A stretch of 53,786 bases of DNA from an uncultured Lachnospiraceae bacterium (GCA_910577825.1 CAJTOK010000021.1:1-53786); one strand, 5' to 3'. Shown: positions 16,642 through 26,243, numbered from the stretch's first letter. The notes: generated from the sequence alone by a model not told the origin. Translations and numbers: made by a program.

Positions 16642-16801
16642 TTAATACCAGTAACATGCAAAGCCCAGGGAAGGGAGTTATATTGTGCACATGGCTGTGC
16701 GTGGACCAGCCACCCGGTGCATGCCTGCGCAGGGGAAAGGATTTTTCTGTATGCGGGTATAAAATATACCGCCAGAAAGCGGTGGGATGGAGGCTAATAA
16801 T
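16642..16801 (+). promoter_or_regulatory. Structured, GC-rich gap between flgC and fliE
   Basis: This stretch holds no credible gene but many inverted repeats. GCACA 16687-16691 pairs with TGTGC 16696-16700, and GTGG 16701-16704 with CCAC 16710-16713. CCTGCGCAGG (16724-16733) is a palindrome. GCGGGTATA 16753-16761 pairs with TATACCGC 16765-16772 with one bulge. Base composition is visibly richer in G and C than the genes around it. The last hairpin ends about 17 bases before the fliE ribosome-binding site. The structure is read directly; the function is unknown. Confidence 0.5.
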
Positions 16802-17146
16802 ATGGATTTATCATCATTTCCAGGTGTGGATTTTAATAACTATTTCAAGACACCTGTAATTTCATCTGCCCTTGCAGATGGCAAAGACCCTTTAATTGTT
16901 AATACAGGTGAGGGCAATACAGCATTTAAAACTGCTTTTGATTCGGCTTTAAACATGATAAGCGAAGCAAACGCGTACAGCAATGCAGCAGAGGAAGAAG
17001 AAATAAAATTTGCCCTTGGTGAAACGGACAGCATACATGATTTGCAGATTGCACAGCAGAAAGCTAATGTATCACTCCAGTATACGGTTGCAGTCAGGGA
17101 CGCATTCCTGAGTGCATATAAAGAAATAATGAACCTCCAGATATAG
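16802..17146 (+). CDS. fliE: Flagellar hook-basal body complex protein FliE
   Basis: FliE joins the MS ring to the rod. The product is 114 residues long and ends with the family motif LQYTVAVRDAFLSAYKEIMN. The ATG at 16802 was chosen because GGAGG at 16789-16793 is eight bases upstream; an in-frame ATG at 16787 overlaps that site. The N-terminus (MDLSSFPGVDFNNYF) is variable in the family. Confidence 0.93.
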   Translation: MDLSSFPGVDFNNYFKTPVISSALADGKDPLIVNTGEGNTAFKTAFDSALNMISEANAYSNAAEEEEIKFALGETDSIHDLQIAQQKANVSLQYTVAVRDAFLSAYKEIMNLQI

Positions 17147-17186
17147 AAATATCTAAAATCTTAACTGTTATTAGGGGAGCTTAGCT

Positions 17187-18812
17187 ATGCAAGAGAGAAT
17201 TAAAGAAATTCCAAACAAGTTTAAGGAGTTTTGGAGTAAATACACAGGTAAACAAAAAACTATAATTATATCAGTAATATGTGTAGTTCTTATAGCCATA
17301 GGCATTACTGCATGGTTTGTTTCAAGGCCGTCATGGACAATGTTCCAGGCGTTTGAAAACCTTGATGATGCCAATTCAATGGCAAATGCGCTTGATGGCG
17401 CAGGCATAAAATATAAAGCATCAAATAACGGGCTTACACTCTATGTTAAAGAAGGGGATATGACTGATGCACTGTATACCATGAGTGACAACGGCCTTGC
17501 AGATAAAGGATATACATGGGACAAGGCATTTGACAATTCAATGTCTACTACAGAGAGTGAGAAAAGCCAGAAAAGGATACTTGCACTCCAGTCACAGATT
17601 AAACAGGCACTTGTGAAGTATTCATTTATAGATGATGCAGATGTATTTATTGATGTACCAGCCACTTCTTATAAAGTGCTTGAAGATGCAGATAAGAATG
17701 CAACATCAATTACAGCAGTAGTCAGTGTAAGTGATAAGAATAAAGAAGAAATTACTACTGAAAGGGCAGAGGCGCTTGCATACTGGCTTGCTAATGCAGT
17801 AGGCACAGATGTTTCCAATGTTGTTATAAATGATGATGAAGGGCATAATATTTTTAATGGGTCACTTGATGACGGGCTTGGCGGTGCACTTGCGGGGGGC
17901 AGCTCTGAATATGTTTCAAAGCTTAGACAGACCATTAAACAGAATATTATCAACCTGCTTTTAAGCTGTGATTATGATGATATAGAAGTTGGTACAGATA
18001 ACATACGGTTTGACATGCGCAAGATTGAAACATTAAGAAGGTCATATGATGTTAATGAAGGCATGGAGAACGGGTATCCTGGCAAGCTTTACAGGTATGA
18101 GGCTACAGGTACATATGCCACACCAAATGGCGAGCCTGGCACACAGTCAAATGATGATGATACAGATACCATGATAGGGCAGGGTACGGGTTCAAATTCT
18201 TCTGTTACTATAGAGAAGCTTGAAGATATACTTACAAATGAAACTGTTGAAAACATAAAACAGGAAAAGCCTGCAATACAGACTGATATTTCTTCAATAG
18301 GCATTGTTGCAACACGTTACATAATTTATGATGAGGAACAGCTTGAGAATGACGGCACACTTGACGGGATGACATTTGAAGAGTTTATTGCACAGAATAA
18401 TAACAGGAACGTGGTGCAGGCAACTGCAGAGGAAATTGCACTGATTTCAGCAGCTACCGGCATAGATGAAGGAAATATAAGTATTGTGGCATATGAAGTA
18501 CCACAGTTTGTAGAAAAGACAGAAACATCCAGGGAACTTTCAGATTATCTTATGATAATCCTTGCAGTTCTTATTATTGCCCTGCTTATATTTGTTGTAC
18601 TCCGTGGCACAGCTCCTGTAAAGGCAGCAGACGAAGAGCCGGAGCTTTCAGTAGAACAGCTTTTAGCTACAACTAAAGAGAACCAGTCACTTGATGATAT
18701 AGAATTTAGCGAGAAGTCAGAAACAAGGAAGATGATTGAAAAGTTTGTTGATGAGAACCCTGAAGCGGTTGCACAGCTTTTAAGGAACTGGCTTAATGAG
18801 GACTGGAATTAA
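17187..18812 (+). CDS. fliF: Flagellar M-ring protein FliF
   Basis: FliF forms the MS ring in the membrane. The 541-residue protein has one N-terminal transmembrane helix (about 29-47), the YscJ/FliF ring-building motif in SRPSWTMFQAFENLDD onward, a second helix near residues 450-470, and a C-terminal FliG-binding tail with VAQLLRNWLNED. GGGGAG precedes the ATG. fliG follows after 21 bases, so ring and rotor are made together. Confidence 0.95.
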   Translation: MQERIKEIPNKFKEFWSKYTGKQKTIIISVICVVLIAIGITAWFVSRPSWTMFQAFENLDDANSMANALDGAGIKYKASNNGLTLYVKEGDMTDALYTMSDNGLADKGYTWDKAFDNSMSTTESEKSQKRILALQSQIKQALVKYSFIDDADVFIDVPATSYKVLEDADKNATSITAVVSVSDKNKEEITTERAEALAYWLANAVGTDVSNVVINDDEGHNIFNGSLDDGLGGALAGGSSEYVSKLRQTIKQNIINLLLSCDYDDIEVGTDNIRFDMRKIETLRRSYDVNEGMENGYPGKLYRYEATGTYATPNGEPGTQSNDDDTDTMIGQGTGSNSSVTIEKLEDILTNETVENIKQEKPAIQTDISSIGIVATRYIIYDEEQLENDGTLDGMTFEEFIAQNNNRNVVQATAEEIALISAATGIDEGNISIVAYEVPQFVEKTETSRELSDYLMIILAVLIIALLIFVVLRGTAPVKAADEEPELSVEQLLATTKENQSLDDIEFSEKSETRKMIEKFVDENPEAVAQLLRNWLNEDWN

Positions 18813-18833
18813 AGTGAAAGGCGGGATAAGCAA

Positions 18834-19841
18834 ATGGCAAAGGAGAGTATCAGCGGGGTGCAGAAAGCAGCAATACTGCTTATTGCACTCGGGCCTGACA
18901 AATCTGCAAATGTATTTAAGCATTTAAAAGAAGATGAAATAGAACAGCTTACCCTTGAAATTGCTAATACCAGAAGCGTATCTCCGGCAATAAAGGACTC
19001 AATACTTGATGAATTTTATGAGGTCTGCCTTGCCCAGCAGTATATTGCAGAAGGTGGTATTACATATGCCAAGGATTTGCTGGAGAAAGCACTTGGTGCA
19101 GAACGTGCAAAGGATGTTATTGGAAAGCTTACAGCTTCACTCCAGGTAAGGCCGTTTGAATTTGTACGTAAAACGGATGCTTCACAGCTTTTGAACTTTA
19201 TACAGGATGAACATCCGCAGACAATCGCCCTGATATTGTCATATCTTTCACCAGGGCAGGCATCAGCAATTATATCGGCACTTGCACCAGAGAAACAGAC
19301 AGATGTTGCAAAACGTATAGCACAGATGGACAGGACTTCACCTGATGTTATAAAAGAGGTAGAGAAGGTATTGGAACAGAAACTTGCTTCACTTGTAAAC
19401 CAGGACTACACAATCGTCGGTGGTGTAGATTCTATCGTAGAGATATTAAATACTGTAGACCGCGGTACAGAAAAGCATATTATGGAAAGCCTTGAAATTG
19501 AAGACCCAGAACTTGCTGATGAAATCCGTAAGAAGATGTTTGTATTCGAGGATATCCTTTCACTGGACGACAGGTCTGTACAGCGTGTATTGCGTGAAGT
19601 TGACAACAACGAGCTTGCAGTTGCACTTAAAGGCTCTAATGAAGAAGTGCAGAACCTTATATTTAACAACCTTTCAAAGCGCCTTGCTACAATGATTAAA
19701 GAAGATATGGACTTTATGGGTCCTGTACGTCTTAAAGATGTTGAAGAAGCACAGCAGAAGATTGTTAATATTATACGTAAGCTTGAAGACTCTGCTGAGA
19801 TTATTATCTCAAGAGGTGGAGGTGACGAGATAGTTGTCTAA
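18834..19841 (+). CDS. fliG: Flagellar motor switch protein FliG
   Basis: FliG is the rotor protein that contacts MotA and generates torque. The 335-residue protein has the N-terminal GVQKAAILLIALGPDKSANVF, the middle domain EHPQTIALILSYL, and the C-terminal charged torque helix FVFEDILSLDDRSVQRVLREV. GGCGGG lies ahead of the ATG. Its 3' end overlaps fliH by eight bases. Confidence 0.96.
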   Translation: MAKESISGVQKAAILLIALGPDKSANVFKHLKEDEIEQLTLEIANTRSVSPAIKDSILDEFYEVCLAQQYIAEGGITYAKDLLEKALGAERAKDVIGKLTASLQVRPFEFVRKTDASQLLNFIQDEHPQTIALILSYLSPGQASAIISALAPEKQTDVAKRIAQMDRTSPDVIKEVEKVLEQKLASLVNQDYTIVGGVDSIVEILNTVDRGTEKHIMESLEIEDPELADEIRKKMFVFEDILSLDDRSVQRVLREVDNNELAVALKGSNEEVQNLIFNNLSKRLATMIKEDMDFMGPVRLKDVEEAQQKIVNIIRKLEDSAEIIISRGGGDEIVV

Positions 19842-20670
19842 TCTTATAAAGTCTGTGTATTTTAATAATACAAATGAAGGCAGGAATTGTGTAATTGATT
19901 CTGACAGCCGTATAGAGGAATTTATACCAAATATATATTCACAGCCGGACGTGGAAGCAGGGGAATACCAGTTCAGGCAGTTAGCAGATATAAGCGGAAG
20001 TGCAGAAGCAGGCTTTACAGACGGGCTTAATGTAATAAATATGGCAGAAGTCCTTGACGGGGAAAGACAGAAACTTTCAGAGGAAACTGCGGCACAGAGT
20101 GAAGAACTTTTAAGCCAGGCAAGGGCACAGGCAGATGAAATTATAGCCAGTGCCAATGCGGAGGCAGAAAACATACGTAAAGAGGCTTATGAAGAAGGCA
20201 GGGCACAGGGGATTGCAGAAGGACAGGATTATGCCAGGCAGGTACTAAAAGAGCAGGAAGGTGCATTAAGGCAGGAATATGAAGAGAGGTTAATGGAGCT
20301 GCGTAAACAGGAAAAAGAACTTGAACCACATTTTGCATCTATTGTGGCAGCACTTGTGGAGAAACTTACGGGTGCTGTATGCAAAGGCAAAAAAGATGTT
20401 ATAGTGCACCTTATAGACAGTGCACTCCATAACCTTGAAAAATCTAAAAGAATAGTGCTGCGTGTATCCAAAGCTGATATAGCCATGGTATCTTCTAAAA
20501 GGGGTTATTTTGCAAAGGAATTAAAAGAAGGCACAGAGCTTGAAATAACTGAGGATGCAAGCCTTTCAGCAAACCAGTGCATTATAGAAACTGATAATAA
20601 AATTATTGACTGCAGCCTTGATGCACAGCTTGATAACCTGCGTGAACAGATAAAGAAGCTGGCAATGTAG
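19834..20670 (+). CDS. fliH: Flagellar assembly protein FliH
   Basis: FliH regulates the export ATPase FliI. The 278-residue protein has a long charged coiled coil (about 75-170) and a C-terminal domain from LVEKLTGAVCKGKKDVIVHLI onward. It starts with TTG at 19834, inside the end of fliG, eight bases after GGAGGTGA. The rare start and overlap suggest that its level is tied to fliG translation. Confidence 0.88.
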   Translation: MSNLIKSVYFNNTNEGRNCVIDSDSRIEEFIPNIYSQPDVEAGEYQFRQLADISGSAEAGFTDGLNVINMAEVLDGERQKLSEETAAQSEELLSQARAQADEIIASANAEAENIRKEAYEEGRAQGIAEGQDYARQVLKEQEGALRQEYEERLMELRKQEKELEPHFASIVAALVEKLTGAVCKGKKDVIVHLIDSALHNLEKSKRIVLRVSKADIAMVSSKRGYFAKELKEGTELEITEDASLSANQCIIETDNKIIDCSLDAQLDNLREQIKKLAM

Positions 20671-20693
20671 TACATGAGAGAGGGAAGTGCTTT

Positions 20694-22016
20694 ATGGGTA
20701 TTGATTTATCTAAATATGACATGCTTCTGGGACAGTCATATGAGAAGTACCTTGGCAAAGTGGCAAAAGTTGTAGGCCTTACAGTTGAGTCAATAGGGCC
20801 TCTGGCAAGGCTTAATGATTTATGCCATATTATAACAAAGGATACCAGCCATGTTATTAATGCAGAAGTAGTAGGTTTCCGTGATGACAGGGTACTTCTT
20901 ATGCCATATGGCAAGACAGAAGGTGTAGGGCTTGGAAGCAGGGTAGAGAATACAAATACGCCGCTTGAAGTCCCTGTAGGTGATGAACTCCTGGGGAAGA
21001 CACTGGACGGCTTAGGATATCCTATAGATGGTTCTGCCTTAAATACAAAAGCGTCCTATCCTGTTGATGCACAGCCGCCTGACCCTTTAAAGAGAAAGAT
21101 AATAGATGAAGTCCTTCCTTTAGGCGTAAAAGCAGTAGACGGCCTTATAACGGTCGGCAAAGGCCAGCGTATTGGCATATTTGCAGGAAGCGGTGTTGGC
21201 AAAAGCACGCTTATGGGGATGTTTGCAAGAAATACAAAAGCAGATATAAATGTTATAGCCCTTATAGGGGAGCGTGGCAGGGAAGTAAGGGAGTTTATAG
21301 AAAGGGATTTAGGCCCTGAGGGCATGAAAAGGTCGGTAGTAGTGGTTGCCACATCAGACAAACCGGCACTTATCCGTAAAAAAGCTGCCATGACAGCTAC
21401 AGCAGTAGCAGAATATTTCAGGGACCAGGGCAAAGATGTACTTCTTATGATGGATTCACTTACACGTTTTTCAATGGCACAGAGGGAAATAGGGCTTGCA
21501 TCAGGTGAGCCGCCTGTTTCAAGGGGTTATCCCCCAAGTGTGTATTCAGAGATGCCTAAACTTTTAGAGAGGGCAGGATGTTCTGACACAGGTTCAATTA
21601 CCGGCCTTTATACTGTACTTGTTGACGGGGATGATTTCAATGAGCCAATTACAGATACAGCAAGAAGCATTTTAGACGGGCATATAGTGCTGGACAGGAA
21701 AATTGCACAGAAGAACCATTACCCGGCTATAGATGTACTGCAGAGTATTTCCCGTGTAATGGGCAGCATTGCCACCAGGGAACATAAAAAAGCAAGCGGG
21801 GTGCTGAACAATGTGCTTGCTACATACTCTGAAGCAGAAGATTTAGTAAATATTGGTGCATATAAACCAGGCTCTAATAAAAATATTGATTATGCACTTT
21901 CTAAAATAGATGCAGTTAATGAGTTTTTGATGCAGGATGTATATGAAAAAGCAGATTTTGAAGAAACAGTCAGTAATTTAAGGGCTATTTTTGAAGAAAA
22001 CCAGGCACAGGGTTAA
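20694..22016 (+). CDS. fliI: Flagellum-specific ATPase FliI
   Basis: FliI is the hexameric ATPase that feeds substrates to the flagellar type III export gate. The 440-residue protein has Walker A GSGVGKST at about residues 165-172, GERGREVREF, and a Walker B-like LLMMDSLTRF. The arrangement is that of the F1-beta/FliI family. GAGGGAAG precedes the ATG. fliJ begins five bases after its stop. Confidence 0.96.
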   Translation: MGIDLSKYDMLLGQSYEKYLGKVAKVVGLTVESIGPLARLNDLCHIITKDTSHVINAEVVGFRDDRVLLMPYGKTEGVGLGSRVENTNTPLEVPVGDELLGKTLDGLGYPIDGSALNTKASYPVDAQPPDPLKRKIIDEVLPLGVKAVDGLITVGKGQRIGIFAGSGVGKSTLMGMFARNTKADINVIALIGERGREVREFIERDLGPEGMKRSVVVVATSDKPALIRKKAAMTATAVAEYFRDQGKDVLLMMDSLTRFSMAQREIGLASGEPPVSRGYPPSVYSEMPKLLERAGCSDTGSITGLYTVLVDGDDFNEPITDTARSILDGHIVLDRKIAQKNHYPAIDVLQSISRVMGSIATREHKKASGVLNNVLATYSEAEDLVNIGAYKPGSNKNIDYALSKIDAVNEFLMQDVYEKADFEETVSNLRAIFEENQAQG

Positions 22017-22021
22017 TTAAT

Positions 22022-22477
22022 ATGGCGAAGTTTATTTTCAAGATGGAAAGCATATTGTCTATAAAAACAAAGCTTGAAGACCAGGCAAAGGCTGAATATG
22101 GCATTGAAGTTATGAAACTGCGTGAGGAAGAACACAAACTCATGCTTCTTGAAAACAGGAAGCATGGTTTTGAGCAGCAGCTTCTGGAAGCAGTAAACGG
22201 CAGGCTTGTTATATTAAGCATAAGAAGGCTTGAGGACAGTGTTGAAAATTTAAAATATAATATAAAACTCCAGATTGTTGTAATCAGGCAGCAGGAGGGA
22301 AGAGTTGCGAAGGCGCGTGCAAAGCTGGATAATGCCATGAAAGAAAGAAAAATATATGAGAAATTAAAAGAAAAGGCATTTGAAGAATTTAAAGCAGAAA
22401 TAAATGCTGCAGAGCAGAAGGAAATTGACCAGCTTGTAAGTTTCCGGTTCCGGAGCGCCGGGGAAAGCGAGGATTAA
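22022..22477 (+). CDS. fliJ: Flagellar export protein FliJ
   Basis: FliJ is the coiled-coil stalk that links FliI and the export gate. The 151 residues are almost wholly alpha-helical and charged, and start MAKFIFKMESILSIKTKLE, a typical FliJ beginning. There is no clear ribosome-binding site, so translation probably depends on ribosomes finishing fliI five bases upstream. Confidence 0.85.
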   Translation: MAKFIFKMESILSIKTKLEDQAKAEYGIEVMKLREEEHKLMLLENRKHGFEQQLLEAVNGRLVILSIRRLEDSVENLKYNIKLQIVVIRQQEGRVAKARAKLDNAMKERKIYEKLKEKAFEEFKAEINAAEQKEIDQLVSFRFRSAGESED

Positions 22478-22482
22478 ACACA

Positions 22483-23226
22483 ATGGCAAAAAAAGACAAG
22501 GTAAAAGAAAATGAAGGCGGAGGAAGTAAGTTAGTCAATGCACTTATTGTATTAGTTATTATTTTAGTCTGGCTTGCAGTCTTTGCTTTTCTTATAAAAC
22601 TTGATGTTGGGGGGATTGGGAGCAATATACTCTACCCGGTATTAAAAGATGTTCCTGTAGTTAATAAAATTCTTCCAGCACCTTCTGAGGAGATGCAGGC
22701 ATCAGAGGATAATTATGCTTACACAACACTTAAATCTGCTAATGAACGCATTAAAGAACTGGAAAACCAGCTTGCAGCACAGGGAGGCACTACAGCTGCA
22801 AACTCTGATTATATAGCAAACCTTGAAGCACAGGTTAAAAATCTCCAGAAGTATAAAGACCAGATGGATGATTTTGATAAAAAGGTAGAGGAATTTAATG
22901 AAAAAATAGTTTTCAATGACAATGCACCTGATATTTCTGAATACAGGGCATATTATGAATCAATAGAGCCTGAAAACGCGGAGAAAATTTACCGCCAGGT
23001 AATGCAGCGTGAAAAACAGAATGAAAAAGCCAAAGAACTGGCTACATACTATGCGAATATGGATGCTGCAAAGGCAGCACAGGTGCTTTCAGAAATGAAT
23101 GAGGATTTAGACCTTATCTGTGATATTTTACAGAATATGACAGAAAAACAGGCAGCCGCCATTATCCAGGAGCTGGACAATGAATATGCTGCACAGATTA
23201 CCAAAAAGATATCTACTGGCAGTTAA
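22483..23226 (+). CDS. MotE-like / MgtE_N-domain flagellar protein
   Basis: A 247-residue protein with one N-terminal membrane helix (about 17-38), a coiled coil in the middle (about 75-140), and a C-terminal helical domain like the MgtE intracellular N domain (AAKAAQVLSEMNED, QNMTEKQAAAIIQEL). Proteins of this build, called YlxF or MotE-like, are found between fliJ and fliK in many Gram-positives and are thought to aid the motor or export apparatus. It is not a magnesium transporter, as the channel part is absent. Confidence 0.8.
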   Translation: MAKKDKVKENEGGGSKLVNALIVLVIILVWLAVFAFLIKLDVGGIGSNILYPVLKDVPVVNKILPAPSEEMQASEDNYAYTTLKSANERIKELENQLAAQGGTTAANSDYIANLEAQVKNLQKYKDQMDDFDKKVEEFNEKIVFNDNAPDISEYRAYYESIEPENAEKIYRQVMQREKQNEKAKELATYYANMDAAKAAQVLSEMNEDLDLICDILQNMTEKQAAAIIQELDNEYAAQITKKISTGS

Positions 23227-23315
23227 AACCAGGACAGTGGTGTTTACAGCCGCCTGGAAAGCATAAAGGCTGGCTGTTTACATATATATTATTAATTAAT
23301 TAAGGAGGTGGAATA

Positions 23316-24881
23316 ATGAAGGAAATTAACGCAGTTACACCTGGAAGCCAGGTGTATCCTGCAGTTCCAGGCAGTGGCAGGGCAGCAGGCACAATGAAGG
23401 GTGCACAGTCATTTGACAGTTTCTTAAATACCAGCAGCAATGCCAGTACAGTAAACGTAAAGGCAGATACTGCAGGCAAAGTTCCTTCTGCAGATGCAGG
23501 CAGCAGCACGCCAAAAACGGCAGATACTGCACAGACAGCAGATGCCAGCAGTACATCACAGCCAGTACAGGATAACAGTACAGAAGTTACAGATACTGGT
23601 ACAGACAGTGCCACACAGGCAGTTACAGATACAGGGGATAATGCTGTTTCTGAAGCAGGCGGTGCAGTTACAGAAGTAAATAATGTAATTAAAGAAGCTG
23701 TAAAGGATATAACAGGGCTTGATGACGAAGCACTTGCAGAAATAATGGAAGTGCTTGGGATGCAGTTTGTGGATTTGCTTGATATGGGCAATTTAAAGCA
23801 GTTTGTAATGTATATTAATAATACATCAGATGTAACAGACCTGCTTATGGATGAGTCCATTATGTCACAGTTAAATAACCTTGCAGATGTTATTGCAGAT
23901 ATTGATATTGAAGCAGTAACAGGAATGACAGAAGATAATTTTGCCAGGTTACTGCAGGATATGGCAGACGGGAACATGGCGGCATCAGATGGCAGCTTTT
24001 CCAGCCAGGCAGCAGGGCAAGGCACACAGCAGGCAGCAGATATACCTGTTACTGTTGAATATGAAGAAGATGTGCCGGCAGGGCAGAAAGAGGCTGTACA
24101 GGCAGAAACAGCAGGCAGTGGCGTGGAAGAATCTGGAAAAGATGCAGCTAAACAAGGCACAGAACAGGCAGGTAATGGCAAGTTCCAGGCTGATGGAGGC
24201 GCAGAAGAAGGCACAGGCACTAAAACCATACAGGCACAAGAGAACCAGGGGAGCTTTAAACAGGGTACAGGAAGCCAGACAGATAGTACACTGGCAGAAA
24301 GTGCACAGGCAGAAGCAAGGCCTGTACGTGAGGAAACATTTAACGGGCAGGCAGGTTTTATACAGAACATTGCACAGGCAGCAGCAGATGTACAGGAAGG
24401 CGCTGTTCCGCAAAAGGTAAATATGCAGACAATGATTAACATTGTAAACCAGGTTGTAGAGCAGATTAAGGTAACAATGGGCAGGGAAACAACAAGTATG
24501 CAGTTACAGCTTAATCCTGAAAGCCTTGGCAAAGTGTTAATATCAGTTACAGCAAACCACGGTGTAATGACAGCAAACTTTACAGTACAGTCAGAAGAGG
24601 CAAAGGAAGCGCTCCAGAGCCAGATGTTCTCATTACGTGAGGCACTTGAAAGCAGGAACCTTAAAGTAGATGCAGTAGAAGTTGAAGTATCAGACTTTGC
24701 ATTTTCACAAAGCGGCCAGGCAGATGCACAGGACCAGAAAGAGTTTGAAAAAGGAAGCGGAAGGCGTTTCAGGTTTGATGCTGGCGGTTCTGGTGAAGAA
24801 GAGGGCACAGACACAGATGTATCTGGAAAACAGGGCACACAAAGGCTTGATATGGGAAGCAGCATAGACTTTACAGCATAA
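23316..24881 (+). CDS. fliK: Flagellar hook-length control protein FliK
   Basis: FliK measures hook length and switches export specificity. Most of the 521 residues are a low-complexity stretch rich in Ala, Gln, Thr, Gly and Asp, as usual for the ruler part. The conserved Flg_hook domain lies near the C-terminus (MQLQLNPESLGKVLISVTANHG at about 390-410, then ALQSQMFSLREALESRNLKVDAVEV). AAGGAGGTGG precedes the ATG. The 89-base gap after the MotE-like gene has a short ACAGCC/GGCTGT inverted repeat. Confidence 0.9.
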   Translation: MKEINAVTPGSQVYPAVPGSGRAAGTMKGAQSFDSFLNTSSNASTVNVKADTAGKVPSADAGSSTPKTADTAQTADASSTSQPVQDNSTEVTDTGTDSATQAVTDTGDNAVSEAGGAVTEVNNVIKEAVKDITGLDDEALAEIMEVLGMQFVDLLDMGNLKQFVMYINNTSDVTDLLMDESIMSQLNNLADVIADIDIEAVTGMTEDNFARLLQDMADGNMAASDGSFSSQAAGQGTQQAADIPVTVEYEEDVPAGQKEAVQAETAGSGVEESGKDAAKQGTEQAGNGKFQADGGAEEGTGTKTIQAQENQGSFKQGTGSQTDSTLAESAQAEARPVREETFNGQAGFIQNIAQAAADVQEGAVPQKVNMQTMINIVNQVVEQIKVTMGRETTSMQLQLNPESLGKVLISVTANHGVMTANFTVQSEEAKEALQSQMFSLREALESRNLKVDAVEVEVSDFAFSQSGQADAQDQKEFEKGSGRRFRFDAGGSGEEEGTDTDVSGKQGTQRLDMGSSIDFTA

Positions 24882-24903
24882 CAGAAATGAAGGGAGGAAT
24901 AAA

Positions 24904-25824
24904 ATGGGACCAATAGCAGACGTAGTTGATGGCAAAGTAAACATATCTGAAAGTTCACAGGATAAAGAAAGAAAAGTTGGTTCACAGCTTGGCAAAGATG
25001 ATTTCCTGTTACTTCTTGTAACGCAGATGAAATACCAGGACCCATTACAGCCAACAGATAATACAGAATATGTAACACAGCTTGCACAGTTCTCAGAACT
25101 TGAATATATGCAGAACATGATGGACATAACACAGCATACATCAGCATTTACGCTTGTTGGAAAGTACGCATATGCAGAGAGCACCTCTTTAACCGGCACT
25201 ACCCAGAAAGAAGAAGGTGTAGTTGATTTTGTAACCATGAAAGATGGTGAAGCTTATGTTACGATAAACGGCGTGGAATTTAAATATGATGATGTTGTTG
25301 AAGTAAGGGATGAAATGTTTGTTATCCAGCAGAAGATGCCATCAGTCAAAGAACAGGTAATTACATACCTGCACCATGATTCACAGGATGTTGTAATAGA
25401 AGGCGTATCACTTGGTGAAGATGAGTACCAGGCAACAAGCATGGGCATTGTAATTGTTGATTCAGACAAAAAACCAGTATTAACTGTAAGTCCTGAGAAT
25501 TTATCATACAAAGACGGCAAGCTTACAATCAGTAAGAAGGTATTCCAGAAACTTGACGCAGGTACATATGGCATAGCATTTGCATTTGATGACCCTAACA
25601 AGTCTGTAAGTTATGATGATGTAACACTTGTAGTAAAGGGAATTAAACCAGCCGGTTCTACAGAAGGCGGCGGAGAGAATACAGAAGGCTCTGGCGGTAC
25701 TACAGAAGGCTCTGGCGGTACTACAGAAGGCGGCGGAGAGAATACAGAAGGCTCTGGCGGTACTACAGAAGGCACAGAGGGCGCTGGCACAGGCACAGAA
25801 GGGGCAGGTACAGTAACTGCATAA
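24904..25824 (+). CDS. flgD: Flagellar hook-capping protein FlgD with repetitive tail
   Basis: FlgD caps the growing hook. The N-terminal domain is typical (LGKDDFLLLLVTQMKYQDPLQPTDNTEYVTQLAQFSELE, residues 35-70). Residues 90-250 contain the Ig/tudor-like part. The last ~50 residues are an unusual tail of Gly, Glu, Thr and Ser encoded by perfect 21-base repeats. AGGGAGGA precedes the ATG. The tail is probably disordered, and its length may vary between strains (inference). Confidence 0.92.
   Translation: MGPIADVVDGKVNISESSQDKERKVGSQLGKDDFLLLLVTQMKYQDPLQPTDNTEYVTQLAQFSELEYMQNMMDITQHTSAFTLVGKYAYAESTSLTGTTQKEEGVVDFVTMKDGEAYVTINGVEFKYDDVVEVRDEMFVIQQKMPSVKEQVITYLHHDSQDVVIEGVSLGEDEYQATSMGIVIVDSDKKPVLTVSPENLSYKDGKLTISKKVFQKLDAGTYGIAFAFDDPNKSVSYDDVTLVVKGIKPAGSTEGGGENTEGSGGTTEGSGGTTEGGGENTEGSGGTTEGTEGAGTGTEGAGTVTA
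25660..25764 (+). repeat. Five tandem 21-base units in flgD
   Basis: Two alternating 21-base versions, both starting ACAGAAGGC, are arranged A-B-B-A-B at 25660, 25681, 25702, 25723 and 25744. Both A copies are identical and all three B copies are identical. A decayed partial unit follows. Because 21 is a multiple of three, copy-number change would keep the flgD frame. Confidence 0.95.
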
Positions 25825-25850
25825 TAGCTTTGGAAATGAGGTGAATGGCT

Positions 25851-26243
25851 ATGAATAAACTTAATGAAAATTATTCATCAATAAACCAGATGGCTAACAG
25901 GCTTTTAAGCAGCCAGAAGGCGGATAATACCCATTCCACAGAACCGGAGCTTTCATTCCAGGAAATATTAAACAATACACAGTCTGGAAAGACAGAAGGT
26001 TTAAAATTTTCTAAGCACGCTAACCAGAGGCTTGCTACAAGGAATATTAATCTGTCTGCGGAGCAGATGGAACGTCTGGAAAATGGTACTACGAAGGCAC
26101 GTGAGAAAGGAATCCGGGAGTCTTTGGTAATGGTTGATAATATGGCATTTATAGTAAATGTCAGGAATAATACAGTGATTACAGCAGTGGGTGATTCTGC
26201 AGACGCTATATTTACCAATATAGACGGGGCAGTAATAGGGTGA
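25851..26243 (+). CDS. TIGR02530-like flagellar operon protein
   Basis: A 130-residue protein that resembles the small family found between flgD and flgE in Bacillus and Clostridia (TIGR02530). The C-terminal half has the family pattern FSKHANQRLATRNINLSAEQMERLENGTTKAREKGI..., ending with NTVITAVG. The function is not known; its place suggests hook assembly. The ATG at 25851 is preferred since GAGGTG at 25838-25843 is seven bases away; the ATG at 25845 is too close. Confidence 0.82.
   Translation: MNKLNENYSSINQMANRLLSSQKADNTHSTEPELSFQEILNNTQSGKTEGLKFSKHANQRLATRNINLSAEQMERLENGTTKAREKGIRESLVMVDNMAFIVNVRNNTVITAVGDSADAIFTNIDGAVIG

Noticed and set aside
16656..16859. Short + strand frame in the flgC-fliE gap
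   Set aside because: It runs into the start of fliE in another frame, has no fitting ribosome site and no recognisable motif. The gap looks like RNA structure, not coding sequence.
23300..25147. A 615-codon open frame on the - strand across fliK and flgD
   Set aside because: It lies opposite two clear flagellar genes. Its Cys/Ser/Ala-rich product has no domain. Low-complexity CAG/GCA codons in fliK keep the opposite frame free of stops.
25660..25764. Regular repeats that might be taken for a CRISPR array
   Set aside because: There are no unique spacers; the units are contiguous, coding, and in frame with flgD.
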